5,888 nt of DNA from Variovorax sp. (GTDB taxonomy: Bacteria > Pseudomonadota > Gammaproteobacteria > Burkholderiales > Burkholderiaceae_C). Positions 1 to 5,888 of the stretch are shown in pieces. Every line of letters begins with the position of its first letter. The stretch's first letter is position 1. The stretch lies in assembly GCA_028292145.1 (NCBI GenBank), contig JAQGMX010000050.1, positions 1 to 5,888 of the forward strand. The letters are read 5' to 3'. The notes below the pieces were generated by a model that made no database searches, had not been told where the DNA came from, and was given only the letters and a program-made list of their open reading frames with translations. The translations under genes were made by a program, and so were the position numbers.

Positions 1-752
1 TGGCGCAGATCGATCCGACAGTGACCGTGGGGCCGTTTTCGGTCATCGGGCCGCACGTGACGATCGCTGCCGGAACGACCGTCGCGTCGCACTGCGTGAT
101 CGAGGGCCGCACGACGATCGGGCGTGATAACCGCATCTTCCAGTTTTCGTCGCTCGGCGCCGTGCCGCAGGACAAGAAATACGCCGGAGAGCCGACTGAG
201 CTGATCATCGGCGACCGCAACACGATCCGCGAGTTCTGCACCTTCAATCTGGGCGTGCCGGGCGCCGGCGGCGTGACGCGTGTCGGCGACGACAACTGGA
301 TCATGGCGTACACGCACATCGCTCATGACTGCCGCGTCGGCAACCACACCACGCTGGCCAACAACACGACGTTGGCGGGCCACGTGGAGCTTGGCGACTG
401 GGTGTTGATCGGCGGACTGACCGGCATTCATCAGTTCGTGAAGGTCGGCGCGCACGCGATGGTCGGGTTTGCGAGCGCGGTGTCGCAGGATGTGCCGCCG
501 TTCATGCTGGTCGACGGCAATCCGCTGCAGGTTCGGGGCTTCCATCAGGTCGGCTTGCGCCGTCGCGAGTTTTCGGCGGCGCGAATCGGGGCCGTCAAAC
601 AGATGCACAAGTTGCTTTATCGCCAGGGCCGCACGCTGGAAGACGCGCGCGCTGCCATCGACGAGCTTGCGCTCGAAGTGCCGGAGTCGGCAGGCGACGT
701 CGCGCTGATGAGCGATTTCCTTGGCAGCAGCACACGCGGCATCGCGCGCTGA
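1..752 (+). CDS. lpxA: UDP-N-acetylglucosamine O-acyltransferase (LpxA), 5' end missing
   Basis: LpxA transfers a 3-hydroxyacyl chain from acyl carrier protein to the 3-OH of UDP-GlcNAc, the first step of lipid A synthesis, in the cytoplasm. The frame is open from base 3 to the TGA at 750-752. The 249 visible residues show the left-handed beta-helix hexapeptide pattern (VGPFSVIGPHVTI, then IGRDNRIFQFSS, KYAGEPTE and VGDDNWIMAY), the catalytic segment HIAHDC (second His = E. coli H125), AGH and IHQF (E. coli H144 and H160), and the C-terminal helical part ending STRGIAR. By alignment to E. coli (262 residues) about 17 N-terminal residues lie left of the window. The GTG at 21 is internal, because homology continues upstream of it. 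The REFCTFN segment replaces the E. coli ESVTIHRG-type segment and looks betaproteobacterial. The residue at the acyl-chain ruler position (E. coli G173) is Phe, codon 468-470. lpxB follows after four bases. Confidence 0.97.
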   Translation, partial: AQIDPTVTVGPFSVIGPHVTIAAGTTVASHCVIEGRTTIGRDNRIFQFSSLGAVPQDKKYAGEPTELIIGDRNTIREFCTFNLGVPGAGGVTRVGDDNWIMAYTHIAHDCRVGNHTTLANNTTLAGHVELGDWVLIGGLTGIHQFVKVGAHAMVGFASAVSQDVPPFMLVDGNPLQVRGFHQVGLRRREFSAARIGAVKQMHKLLYRQGRTLEDARAAIDELALEVPESAGDVALMSDFLGSSTRGIAR

Positions 753-756
753 GGCG

Positions 757-1908
757 ATGGTGTCGACGGAAGACAAGCGGCGCTTTGCGCTGGTCGCCGG
801 CGAGCCTTCGGGCGATCTGCTGGCCGGGCTGTTGCTCGATGGGTTGAGCGCACGCTGGCCCGGCGCCGAAACCGCCGGCATTGGCGGTCCCCAGATGCTC
901 GCTCGCGGATTCGAGAGCTGGTGGCCGCAAGAGAAGCTGGCAGTGCGCGGCTATGTCGAGGTCTTGCGCCACTACGCCGAAATCGCCGGTATCCGCCGCA
1001 AGCTCAAGGCCCGCCTGTTGCGCGAGTGGCCCGATCTTTTCATCGGCGTCGACGCGCCCGATTTCAACCTCGACCTCGAAGCCGGACTGCGCGGACGCGG
1101 CATCAAGACCGTGCATTTCGTCTGTCCGTCGATCTGGGCGTGGCGCGCCGACCGCATCGAGAAGATCCGTGCGGCGGCCGATCACGTGCTGTGCATCTTT
1201 CCGTTCGAGCCGGCGATCCTGGCGGAACAGGGCGTTGCCGGAACTTACGTCGGCCATCCGGTCGCGAACGTGATTCCGCAGGTGCCGGATCGCGCTGCGG
1301 CCCGCATCGCGCTCGGATTGCCGGCAGACGCGCCCGTCGTCGCGCTTTTGCCCGGCAGCCGGCGCTCCGAAGTGCGTGCTCTGGCCGCCCGGTTCTTCGC
1401 TGCGGCCGCGCTGATGCGCCAGCAGATGCCCGACGTCCGCTTCGTGGCGCCGGTGATTCCCGGTCTGCGCGCCGAGCTCGAAGCGCTGTTGCAGGCGAGC
1501 GAAATTGCCGGCCATGTCGACCTGGTCGACGGGCAGTCGCACACCGTGCTGGCCGCCTGCGATGCCACGCTGATCGCCAGCGGCACCGCGACGCTCGAAG
1601 CGGCGCTGTTCAAGCGGCCAATGGTCATCGCCTACAACATGAATCGCGTCTCCTGGCATCTCATGCATCGCCAGCAGCTGCAACCGTGGGTTGGGCTGCC
1701 GAATATCCTGTGCCGCGAATTCGTCGTGCCCGAACTGCTGCAGGAAGCCGCGACACCGGCCGCGCTGGCGGAGGCCACGCTCGACTGGTTTCGCACGCCC
1801 GAGAAAGTCGCCGCCCTGCAGCAACGTTTTGCCTTGCTGCACGACGAACTGCGGCGCGACACGCCCACCTTGTGCGCCGATGCGATCCAGAACGTTCTTG
1901 AAGGCTGA
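757..1908 (+). CDS. lpxB: Lipid-A-disaccharide synthase (LpxB)
   Basis: LpxB is a GT19 glycosyltransferase acting at the inner face of the cytoplasmic membrane. It joins UDP-2,3-diacylglucosamine to lipid X to form the tetra-acyl disaccharide precursor of lipid A. The product is 383 residues, matching E. coli (382). Seen motifs: the N-terminal loop VAGEPSGD (about 13-20), VDAPDFN (98-104, the E. coli D98 region), PSIWAWR (124-130), VGHPVA (165-170), LLPGSRRSEV (198-207, Arg equivalent to E. coli R201), ASGTATLEA (274-282) and LPNILC (314-319). Start choice: ATG 757 lies only two bases after the GAGG at 751-754. The adjacent GTG at 760 would sit five bases after it, a better Shine-Dalgarno distance, so the true start could be one codon later. 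The upstream TTG at 721 lies inside lpxA and adds residues without family resemblance. The gene is probably coupled to lpxA, and its 3' end overlaps the proposed rnhB start. Confidence 0.97.
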   Translation: MVSTEDKRRFALVAGEPSGDLLAGLLLDGLSARWPGAETAGIGGPQMLARGFESWWPQEKLAVRGYVEVLRHYAEIAGIRRKLKARLLREWPDLFIGVDAPDFNLDLEAGLRGRGIKTVHFVCPSIWAWRADRIEKIRAAADHVLCIFPFEPAILAEQGVAGTYVGHPVANVIPQVPDRAAARIALGLPADAPVVALLPGSRRSEVRALAARFFAAAALMRQQMPDVRFVAPVIPGLRAELEALLQASEIAGHVDLVDGQSHTVLAACDATLIASGTATLEAALFKRPMVIAYNMNRVSWHLMHRQQLQPWVGLPNILCREFVVPELLQEAATPAALAEATLDWFRTPEKVAALQQRFALLHDELRRDTPTLCADAIQNVLEG

Positions 1909-2596
1909 GCAGGCGGCCCTGCTCTGGGACTCGCCCGGTTTGCTCGCGGGCGTGGACGAGGCCGGTCGCGGCCCGCTGGCCGGGCCGGTCGTTGCCGCCG
2001 CCGTGATCCTGGACGACCGCCGTCCCATCCGCGGACTGGCCGATTCCAAGACGCTGACCGCCTTGCAACGCGAGCGCCTGAACGAGCGGATTCTGGAGCG
2101 CGCGCTGTGCTGTTCGATCGCGCAGGCCACGGTCGAGGAAATCGACACCCACAACATCCTGCAGGCGACCATGATCGCGATGCAACGCGCGGTTGAAGGC
2201 CTGCGGCTGAAGCCCGCGAAGGTGCTGGTCGACGGCAACCGCCTGCCGAAACTCGACGTGCTCGCCGAAGCCATCGTCAAGGGCGATTCGCGCGTGAAGG
2301 CGATTTCCGCCGCATCGATCATCGCCAAGGTTTACCGCGACAAGCTTTGCCAGGCGCTGCACGACGAATTTCCGCAATACGGTTTTGCCGGTCATAAGGG
2401 CTACGGAACGCGCGAGCACCTCGAAGCCCTGATCCTGCATGGCGCCTGTTACCACCACCGGCGCTCGTTCAGCCCGGTGGCTGCGGCTTTTGCCCGGATG
2501 GCGGCGCAGGCGACTTCAGTGAATTTGCCGGATCCGATCGGCGTCACGCTGACCGGCAGTGACGGTGTCCAATGCCAGGTTTGGGTACAACAATGA
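1880..2596 (+). CDS. rnhB: Ribonuclease HII
   Basis: RNase HII is a cytoplasmic, metal-dependent endonuclease that nicks the RNA strand of RNA-DNA hybrids and starts removal of single ribonucleotides from DNA. With ATG 1880 the product is 238 residues. Seen: GVDEAGRGPLAGPV (24-37), ADSKTL (54-59), the VDGN segment (117-120), VKGDSRV (133-139), ISAASIIAKV (142-151), YGFAGHKGYGT (167-177) and HHRRSF (192-197). The four acidic catalytic residues align with E. coli D16, E17, D108 and D126 as D26, E27, D118 and D136. The start is uncertain. ATG 1880 overlaps lpxB by 29 bases and has no clear ribosome-binding site, TTG 1898 is an alternative, and E. coli-like length would put the start near 1910. 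The C terminus runs about 30 residues past the E. coli end. Its stop TGA (2594-2596) overlaps the next gene's ATG. rnhB beside lpxB is a widely conserved proteobacterial arrangement. Confidence 0.95.
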   Translation: MRSRTFLKAEQAALLWDSPGLLAGVDEAGRGPLAGPVVAAAVILDDRRPIRGLADSKTLTALQRERLNERILERALCCSIAQATVEEIDTHNILQATMIAMQRAVEGLRLKPAKVLVDGNRLPKLDVLAEAIVKGDSRVKAISAASIIAKVYRDKLCQALHDEFPQYGFAGHKGYGTREHLEALILHGACYHHRRSFSPVAAAFARMAAQATSVNLPDPIGVTLTGSDGVQCQVWVQQ

Positions 2597-3381
2597 CTAT
2601 TTCTGAACCCACCGTCATCAGCTCGCGCGACAACCCGCTGCTCAAGGAATTGCGCAAGCTGGCGCAGGACCCGGGCGCGTACCGCAAGCTCGGGCGCATC
2701 TGGCTCGAAGGCGACCATCTTTGCCGCGCTGCGATGGCGCGCGCCGTGCGGCCGGCGATGGCTGTTTTCTCGGAGTCGTTCTGGGCCATGTCGCGTTTCG
2801 AGTGGGCCGAAGCGGCGGAGGTGGCAGACAAGACGGTGATCGTCGCCGACGCGCTACTGGCCGGCGTCAGCGGGCTCGAATCACCGGCGCCGATGGGTTT
2901 TGTGCTGCATCTGCCGATGCGTCCCGACCTAATACCCGACGCGCCGACCGTCGTTCTCGATCGCCTGCAGGACGCAGGCAATGTCGGGTCGATCCTGCGC
3001 AGCGCCGGGGCGTTCGGCTTCACGCAGATCGTCGCACTCAAGGGTACCGCCGCGCTGTGGGCGCCGAAGGTGTTGCGCGCCGGCATGGGTGCGCACTTTG
3101 GGCTGCAGCTGATCGAAGGCGTCGAAGCCGACGTGCTCGATGCGCTGACCGTGCCGATGATCGCCACCAGCTCGCACCAGGGCGACTGGCTGCATCGTGC
3201 GGAATTGCCTTATCCGTGCGCATGGCTGATGGGTCATGAAGGGCAGGGCGTCTCGGTGGCGCTGGAAGCACGTGCCGGCCACCGCATCCGCATCGCGCAG
3301 CCGGGCGGCGAGGAGTCGCTCAACGTGGCGGCAGCCGCTGCAATTTGCCTCCACGCGAGCGCAGCATCGGTAGAAACGTGA
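2593..3381 (+). CDS. RNA methyltransferase, SpoU/TrmH family (SPOUT superfamily)
   Basis: Predicted S-adenosylmethionine-dependent RNA 2'-O-ribose methyltransferase with a trefoil-knot fold. The product is 262 residues, the usual size for a two-domain member. Residues about 7-105 resemble the N-terminal L30e-like substrate-binding domain (SSRDNPLLKELRKL near the start, then WLEGDHL at 37-43). The catalytic domain follows. Motif 1 spans about 119-142, with GNVGSILRSAGAFG and the conserved N130 and R136. Motif 2 is WLMGHEGQGV (211-220, E216). Motif 3 is around 235-253, with GGEESLNVAAAAAI (S242, N244). ATG 2593 was chosen because it forms an ATGA overlap with the rnhB stop and because homology begins just after it. 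The in-frame ATG at 2572 would add seven residues. The ribosome-binding site is weak (TTGGG at 2581-2585), which fits translational coupling to rnhB. Target is not determinable from sequence: 23S rRNA (RlmB or TsnR type) and tRNA are both possible. Confidence 0.93.
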   Translation: MTISEPTVISSRDNPLLKELRKLAQDPGAYRKLGRIWLEGDHLCRAAMARAVRPAMAVFSESFWAMSRFEWAEAAEVADKTVIVADALLAGVSGLESPAPMGFVLHLPMRPDLIPDAPTVVLDRLQDAGNVGSILRSAGAFGFTQIVALKGTAALWAPKVLRAGMGAHFGLQLIEGVEADVLDALTVPMIATSSHQGDWLHRAELPYPCAWLMGHEGQGVSVALEARAGHRIRIAQPGGEESLNVAAAAAICLHASAASVET

Positions 3382-3399
3382 ATAACGCCCGGTTATAAT
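3371..3399 (+). promoter_or_regulatory. Predicted sigma-70 promoter of carAB
   Basis: A perfect -10 hexamer TATAAT (3394-3399) lies 17 bases downstream of TAGAAA (3371-3376), which matches four of six positions of the TTGACA consensus. The -35 element overlaps the last codons of the methyltransferase gene. Transcription would start near 3405-3407, in GGCTTTCCC, leaving a leader of roughly 125 bases before carA. This AT-rich hexamer stands out in GC-rich surroundings and sits exactly where the operon should begin. The start point and strength are inferred. Confidence 0.75.
3382..3396. repeat. Inverted repeat overlapping the carA promoter
   Basis: ATAAC (3382-3386) and GTTAT (3392-3396) form a perfect five-base dyad around the spacer GCCCG. 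The right arm covers the first three bases of the -10 hexamer, and the left arm lies in the -35/-10 spacer. This position would suit a repressor operator, but five-base arms can arise by chance and no known regulator site is recognised here. Confidence 0.35.
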
Positions 3400-3446
3400 C
3401 AGCGGCTTTCCCGCTCATACCCCGCCCACAGCGCACGCAAGTCAAT

Positions 3447-3459
3447 CTTTCGACGAAAG
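3447..3459. repeat. Short palindrome in the carA leader
   Basis: CTTTCG (3447-3452) and CGAAAG (3454-3459) are exact reverse complements around a single A. As RNA only a four-pair stem with a five-base loop can form (CUUU with AAAG), so it is weak. As DNA it is a compact two-fold symmetric site. Its CGAAA and TTTCG elements recur in the hairpin immediately downstream. Confidence 0.5.
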
Positions 3460-3467
3460 CCGCAACC

Positions 3468-3489
3468 TCCCGAAAACCTGTTTTCGGGA
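3468..3489 (+). promoter_or_regulatory. Strong hairpin in the carA 5' leader
   Basis: TCCCGAAAA (3468-3476) pairs perfectly with TTTTCGGGA (3481-3489), giving a nine-pair stem closed by the four-base loop CCTG. It lies downstream of the promoter and ends 30 bases before the carA ribosome-binding site. No run of T follows (the next bases are ATCTTGG), so it is not a standard intrinsic terminator. A role in mRNA stability or leader regulation is possible. The pairing is seen in the sequence; any function is inference. Confidence 0.6.
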
Positions 3490-3519
3490 ATCTTGGTTCG
3501 CTTTGGGCGTCATCCATCC

Positions 3520-3524
3520 GGAGA
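3520..3524 (+). promoter_or_regulatory. Ribosome-binding site deciding the GTG start of carA
   Basis: GGAGA lies five bases before GTG 3530. It selects this GTG over the in-frame TTG at 3503, which has no comparable site and would add nine residues not expected in CarA. Confidence 0.8.
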
Positions 3525-3529
3525 ACCCA

Positions 3530-4714
3530 GTGCTTTTGTCTCTCAAGGGAACCTTCCCGCCCGCCATACTGGCGCTCGCAGACGGCACGGTCTTTCTCGG
3601 CACTTCGATTGGGGCCGCCGGCTCCACAGCCGGCGAAACGGTGTTCAACACCTCCATGACCGGCTACCAGGAAATCCTCACCGACCCCAGCTATTGCCAG
3701 CAGATCGTGACGCTCACGTATCCGCACATCGGCAACTACGGCGTCAACGAGGAAGACATCGAAGCCGACAAGATCCACGCCGCAGGCCTGATCATCAAGG
3801 ACCTGCCGCTCGTCGCTTCCAATTTCCGCAAGACCGCCACGCTCAGCGAGTACCTCGTGCGCGGCAACACGGTCGCCATCGCCGACATCGACACCCGCAA
3901 GCTGACACGCCACCTGCGTGAAAAAGGTGCGCAGAACGGCGCCATCATCGGCCTGGCAGAAGGCGAAACCGTGTCGCAGGCGCGCATCGACGAAGCCGTT
4001 GCCGCCGCCAAGGGCGCGCCGAGCATGGCCGGCCTCGATCTGGCGAAGGTCGTGTCGGTCAAGAAGACCTACGAATGGACGCAGACCGAGTGGAAGCTCG
4101 GCGCGGGCTACGGCGTGCAGATCACGCCGCAGTTCCACGTCGTGGCCTTCGACTATGGCGTCAAGAAGAACATCCTGCGCATGATCGCCCAGCGCGGCGC
4201 GCGCATCACGGTGGTTCCGGCACAGACGCCCGCCGCCGACGTGCTCAAGCTCAAGCCGGACGGCATCTTCCTCGCCAACGGCCCGGGCGACCCGGAACCG
4301 TGCGACTACGCGATCGCCGCGGTCAAGGAACTGATCGAGACCGGCATCCCGACCTTCGGCATCTGCCTGGGTCACCAGATCATGGCGCTGGCCTCCGGGG
4401 CCAAGACCTTCAAGATGAAGTTCGGCCACCACGGCGCGAATCATCCGGTGAAAGATCTGGACAACGGCCGCGTCAGCATCACCAGCCAGAACCACGGCTT
4501 TGCGGTCGACGAAACGTCGCTGCCCGCCAACCTGCGTCCGACGCACATCAGCCTGTTCGACAACACGCTGCAGGGCCTGGCCCGCACCGACAAGCCGGCG
4601 TTCTGCTTCCAAGGCCACCCGGAAGCATCGCCGGGACCGCACGATATCGGCTACCTTTTCGACCGCTTCACGGCGCTCATGGAAACGCATAAAGCAGGGA
4701 AGAAGAATGCCTAA
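3530..4714 (+). CDS. carA: Carbamoyl-phosphate synthase small (glutaminase) subunit
   Basis: CarA hydrolyses glutamine and channels ammonia to CarB for carbamoyl phosphate synthesis, feeding both arginine and pyrimidine pathways in the cytoplasm. The product is 394 residues (E. coli 382). The N-terminal CPSase small-chain domain covers about residues 8-150, with ALADGTVFLG, VFNTSMTGYQEILTDPSY and YPHIGNYGVN. A class I glutamine amidotransferase domain covers about 200-385. The triad is intact: C279 in FGICLGHQ, and H363 and E365 in QGHPEASPGPHD, matching E. coli C269, H353 and E355. NGPGDPEPCDY (250-260) and SQNHGFAVD (319-327) are also present. GTG 3530 is the start because of the well-placed GGAGA upstream. 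The gene has its own predicted promoter, and its last eight bases overlap carB. Confidence 0.98.
   Translation: MLLSLKGTFPPAILALADGTVFLGTSIGAAGSTAGETVFNTSMTGYQEILTDPSYCQQIVTLTYPHIGNYGVNEEDIEADKIHAAGLIIKDLPLVASNFRKTATLSEYLVRGNTVAIADIDTRKLTRHLREKGAQNGAIIGLAEGETVSQARIDEAVAAAKGAPSMAGLDLAKVVSVKKTYEWTQTEWKLGAGYGVQITPQFHVVAFDYGVKKNILRMIAQRGARITVVPAQTPAADVLKLKPDGIFLANGPGDPEPCDYAIAAVKELIETGIPTFGICLGHQIMALASGAKTFKMKFGHHGANHPVKDLDNGRVSITSQNHGFAVDETSLPANLRPTHISLFDNTLQGLARTDKPAFCFQGHPEASPGPHDIGYLFDRFTALMETHKAGKKNA
4696..4700 (+). promoter_or_regulatory. Ribosome-binding site of carB inside carA
   Basis: AGGGA lies six bases before ATG 4707 and within the final codons of carA. A strong site at an eight-base gene overlap should support equimolar synthesis of the two subunits. 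Confidence 0.75.
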
Positions 4715-5888
4715 GCGCACAGACCTCAAGAGCATCCTCATCATCGGCGCCGGCCCGATCATCATCGGCCAGGCGTGCGAATTCGACTACTCCGGCGTTC
4801 AGGCCTGCAAGGCGCTGCGCGAGGAGGGTTACAAAGTCATCCTGATCAACAGCAACCCCGCGACGATCATGACCGACCCGGCCACCGCCGACGTCACCTA
4901 CATCGAGCCGATCACTTGGCAGACGGTCGAGAAGATCATCGCCAAGGAACGCCCGGACGCGATCCTGCCGACGATGGGCGGCCAGACCGCCCTGAACTGC
5001 GCGCTCGATCTCTGGCATCACAAGGTGCTCGAGAAGTACACCGGCGGTGCGACCGGCAAGCCGATCGAGCTGATCGGCGCCACGCCGGAAGCCATCGACA
5101 AAGCCGAGGACCGCCTGAAGTTCAAGGACGCGATGACCAAGATCGGCCTGGGCTCGGCGCGCTCGGGCATCGCACATTCGATGGACGAGGCCTGGGCCGT
5201 GCAGCGCACGGTCGGTTTCCCGACGGTCATCCGCCCGAGCTTCACGCTCGGCGGAACCGGTGGCGGCATCGCCTACAACCCGGAAGAATTCGAAATCATT
5301 TGCAAGCGCGGCCTCGAAGCCTCGCCGACCACCGAGTTGCTCATCGAAGAGTCGCTGCTCGGCTGGAAAGAGTACGAGATGGAAGTGGTTCGCGACAAGG
5401 CGGACAACTGCATCATCGTCTGCTCGATCGAGAATCTCGACCCGATGGGCGTGCACACGGGCGATTCGATCACCGTGGCGCCGGCCCAGACGCTCAGCGA
5501 CAAGGAATACCAGATCCTGCGCAACGCTTCGTTGGCCGTGCTGCGCGAAATCGGCGTCGACACCGGCGGCTCGAACGTGCAGTTCTCCATCAACCCGAAA
5601 GACGGCCGTATGGTCGTCATCGAGATGAATCCGCGCGTCTCGCGTTCTTCGGCGCTGGCTTCGAAGGCGACCGGTTTCCCGATCGCGAAGGTCGCGGCCA
5701 AGCTGGCCATCGGCTACACGCTCGACGAACTGCGCAACGAGATCACCGGCGGCGCGACGCCGGCGTCGTTCGAACCTTCGATCGACTACGTGGTCACCAA
5801 GATTCCGCGTTTTGCGTTCGAGAAGTTCCCGCAGGCCGATTCGCGCCTGACGACGCAGATGAAGTCGGTCGGCGAGGTGATGGCGATG
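4707..5888 (+). CDS. carB: Carbamoyl-phosphate synthase large subunit, 3' end missing
   Basis: CarB uses ammonia from CarA, bicarbonate and two ATP to make carbamoyl phosphate. Only the first 394 residues of an expected 1,070 or so are present; the frame is still open at the right edge. They correspond to the carboxyphosphate-synthesis half: the pre-ATP-grasp segment (SILIIGAGPIIIGQACEFDYSG, residues about 9-30), TMGGQTALN, then the ATP-grasp domain. By alignment to E. coli the ATP-site residues are conserved with an offset of seven: R136 (R129), R176 (R169), H250 (H243), Q292 (Q285), E306 (E299), N308 (N301) and R310 (R303). The offset comes from a seven-residue insertion at 112-118 (TGGATGK). 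ATG 4707 overlaps the carA stop by eight bases and has AGGGA upstream. The allosteric and carbamate-phosphorylating halves lie outside the window. Confidence 0.98.
   Translation, partial: MPKRTDLKSILIIGAGPIIIGQACEFDYSGVQACKALREEGYKVILINSNPATIMTDPATADVTYIEPITWQTVEKIIAKERPDAILPTMGGQTALNCALDLWHHKVLEKYTGGATGKPIELIGATPEAIDKAEDRLKFKDAMTKIGLGSARSGIAHSMDEAWAVQRTVGFPTVIRPSFTLGGTGGGIAYNPEEFEIICKRGLEASPTTELLIEESLLGWKEYEMEVVRDKADNCIIVCSIENLDPMGVHTGDSITVAPAQTLSDKEYQILRNASLAVLREIGVDTGGSNVQFSINPKDGRMVVIEMNPRVSRSSALASKATGFPIAKVAAKLAIGYTLDELRNEITGGATPASFEPSIDYVVTKIPRFAFEKFPQADSRLTTQMKSVGEVMAM

Noticed and set aside
21..23. GTG 21 as the start of lpxA
   Set aside because: LpxA homology (AQIDPTV) continues in frame to base 3, so the gene simply runs off the left edge.
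921..1901. Alternate + strand frame (326 codons) within lpxB
   Set aside because: Arg-rich shadow frame inside lpxB, whose own frame has full-length homology and intact motifs.
595..2328. Long open frame on the - strand (577 codons) opposite lpxA, lpxB and rnhB
   Set aside because: It lies entirely opposite well-supported genes, has no recognisable domain, and is low-complexity and Arg/Ala/Gly-rich, as expected from antisense frames in GC-rich DNA with strong third-position GC bias.
3468..3489. Hairpin considered as an intrinsic terminator for the upstream operon
   Set aside because: It lies downstream of the carA promoter and is followed by ATCTTGG rather than a T-run, so the terminator pattern is incomplete.
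3503..3529. TTG 3503 as the carA start
   Set aside because: No ribosome-binding site precedes it and the extra nine residues are not typical of CarA; GTG 3530 has GGAGA five bases upstream.
3382..3529. Possible small RNA, riboswitch or leader peptide in the intergenic gap
   Set aside because: No ATG on the + strand in the gap and no recognisable riboswitch core; only the promoter and inverted repeats listed can be supported.
3320..4765. Long open frame on the - strand (481 codons) opposite carA and the carA leader
   Set aside because: Antisense shadow of carA; the translation shows no family signature and crosses the promoter region and gene borders without any start signal.
1..5888. Mobile elements, CRISPR arrays, tRNA or rRNA genes, defence or toxin systems
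   Set aside because: None seen on either strand: the window is almost fully occupied by six conserved housekeeping genes with uniform composition.

Overview
The window reads as an ordinary, well-conserved housekeeping stretch of a GC-rich proteobacterial chromosome. All genes lie on the + strand and are tightly packed. The gene order lpxA-lpxB-rnhB is the tail of the classic Gram-negative outer-membrane/lipid A cluster (in E. coli lpxD-fabZ-lpxA-lpxB-rnhB). The LpxA segment reading REFCTFN, and the wording of CarA and CarB, look betaproteobacterial (Burkholderiales or Rhodocyclales type). That placement is recognition from memory, not a computed assignment.

Layout. Positions 1-752 hold lpxA without about its first 17 codons. 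lpxB follows four bases later (757-1908). rnhB (about 1880-2596) overlaps the end of lpxB. A SpoU/TrmH-family RNA methyltransferase (2593-3381) starts inside the rnhB stop codon (ATGA). These four genes look like one co-transcribed, translationally coupled block. A 148-base gap (3382-3529) follows, with a good sigma-70-type promoter (-10 TATAAT), a dyad over that promoter and two inverted repeats in the presumed leader. carA (3530-4714) and carB (4707 to the right edge, first 394 residues) overlap by eight bases and form the next operon.

Functionally, LpxA and LpxB carry out the first acylation and the disaccharide-forming step of lipid A synthesis. RNase HII removes ribonucleotides from DNA. 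The methyltransferase modifies an unidentified rRNA or tRNA site. CarA and CarB make carbamoyl phosphate for arginine and pyrimidine synthesis. Catalytic residues are intact in every gene where I could align them to E. coli.

I see no mobile element, CRISPR array, RNA gene or defence system, and no convincing undescribed system. The points most worth a second look are a phenylalanine at the acyl-chain ruler position of LpxA, the carA leader with mutually exclusive pairings, a roughly 30-residue tail on RNase HII, and a seven-residue insertion in CarB.
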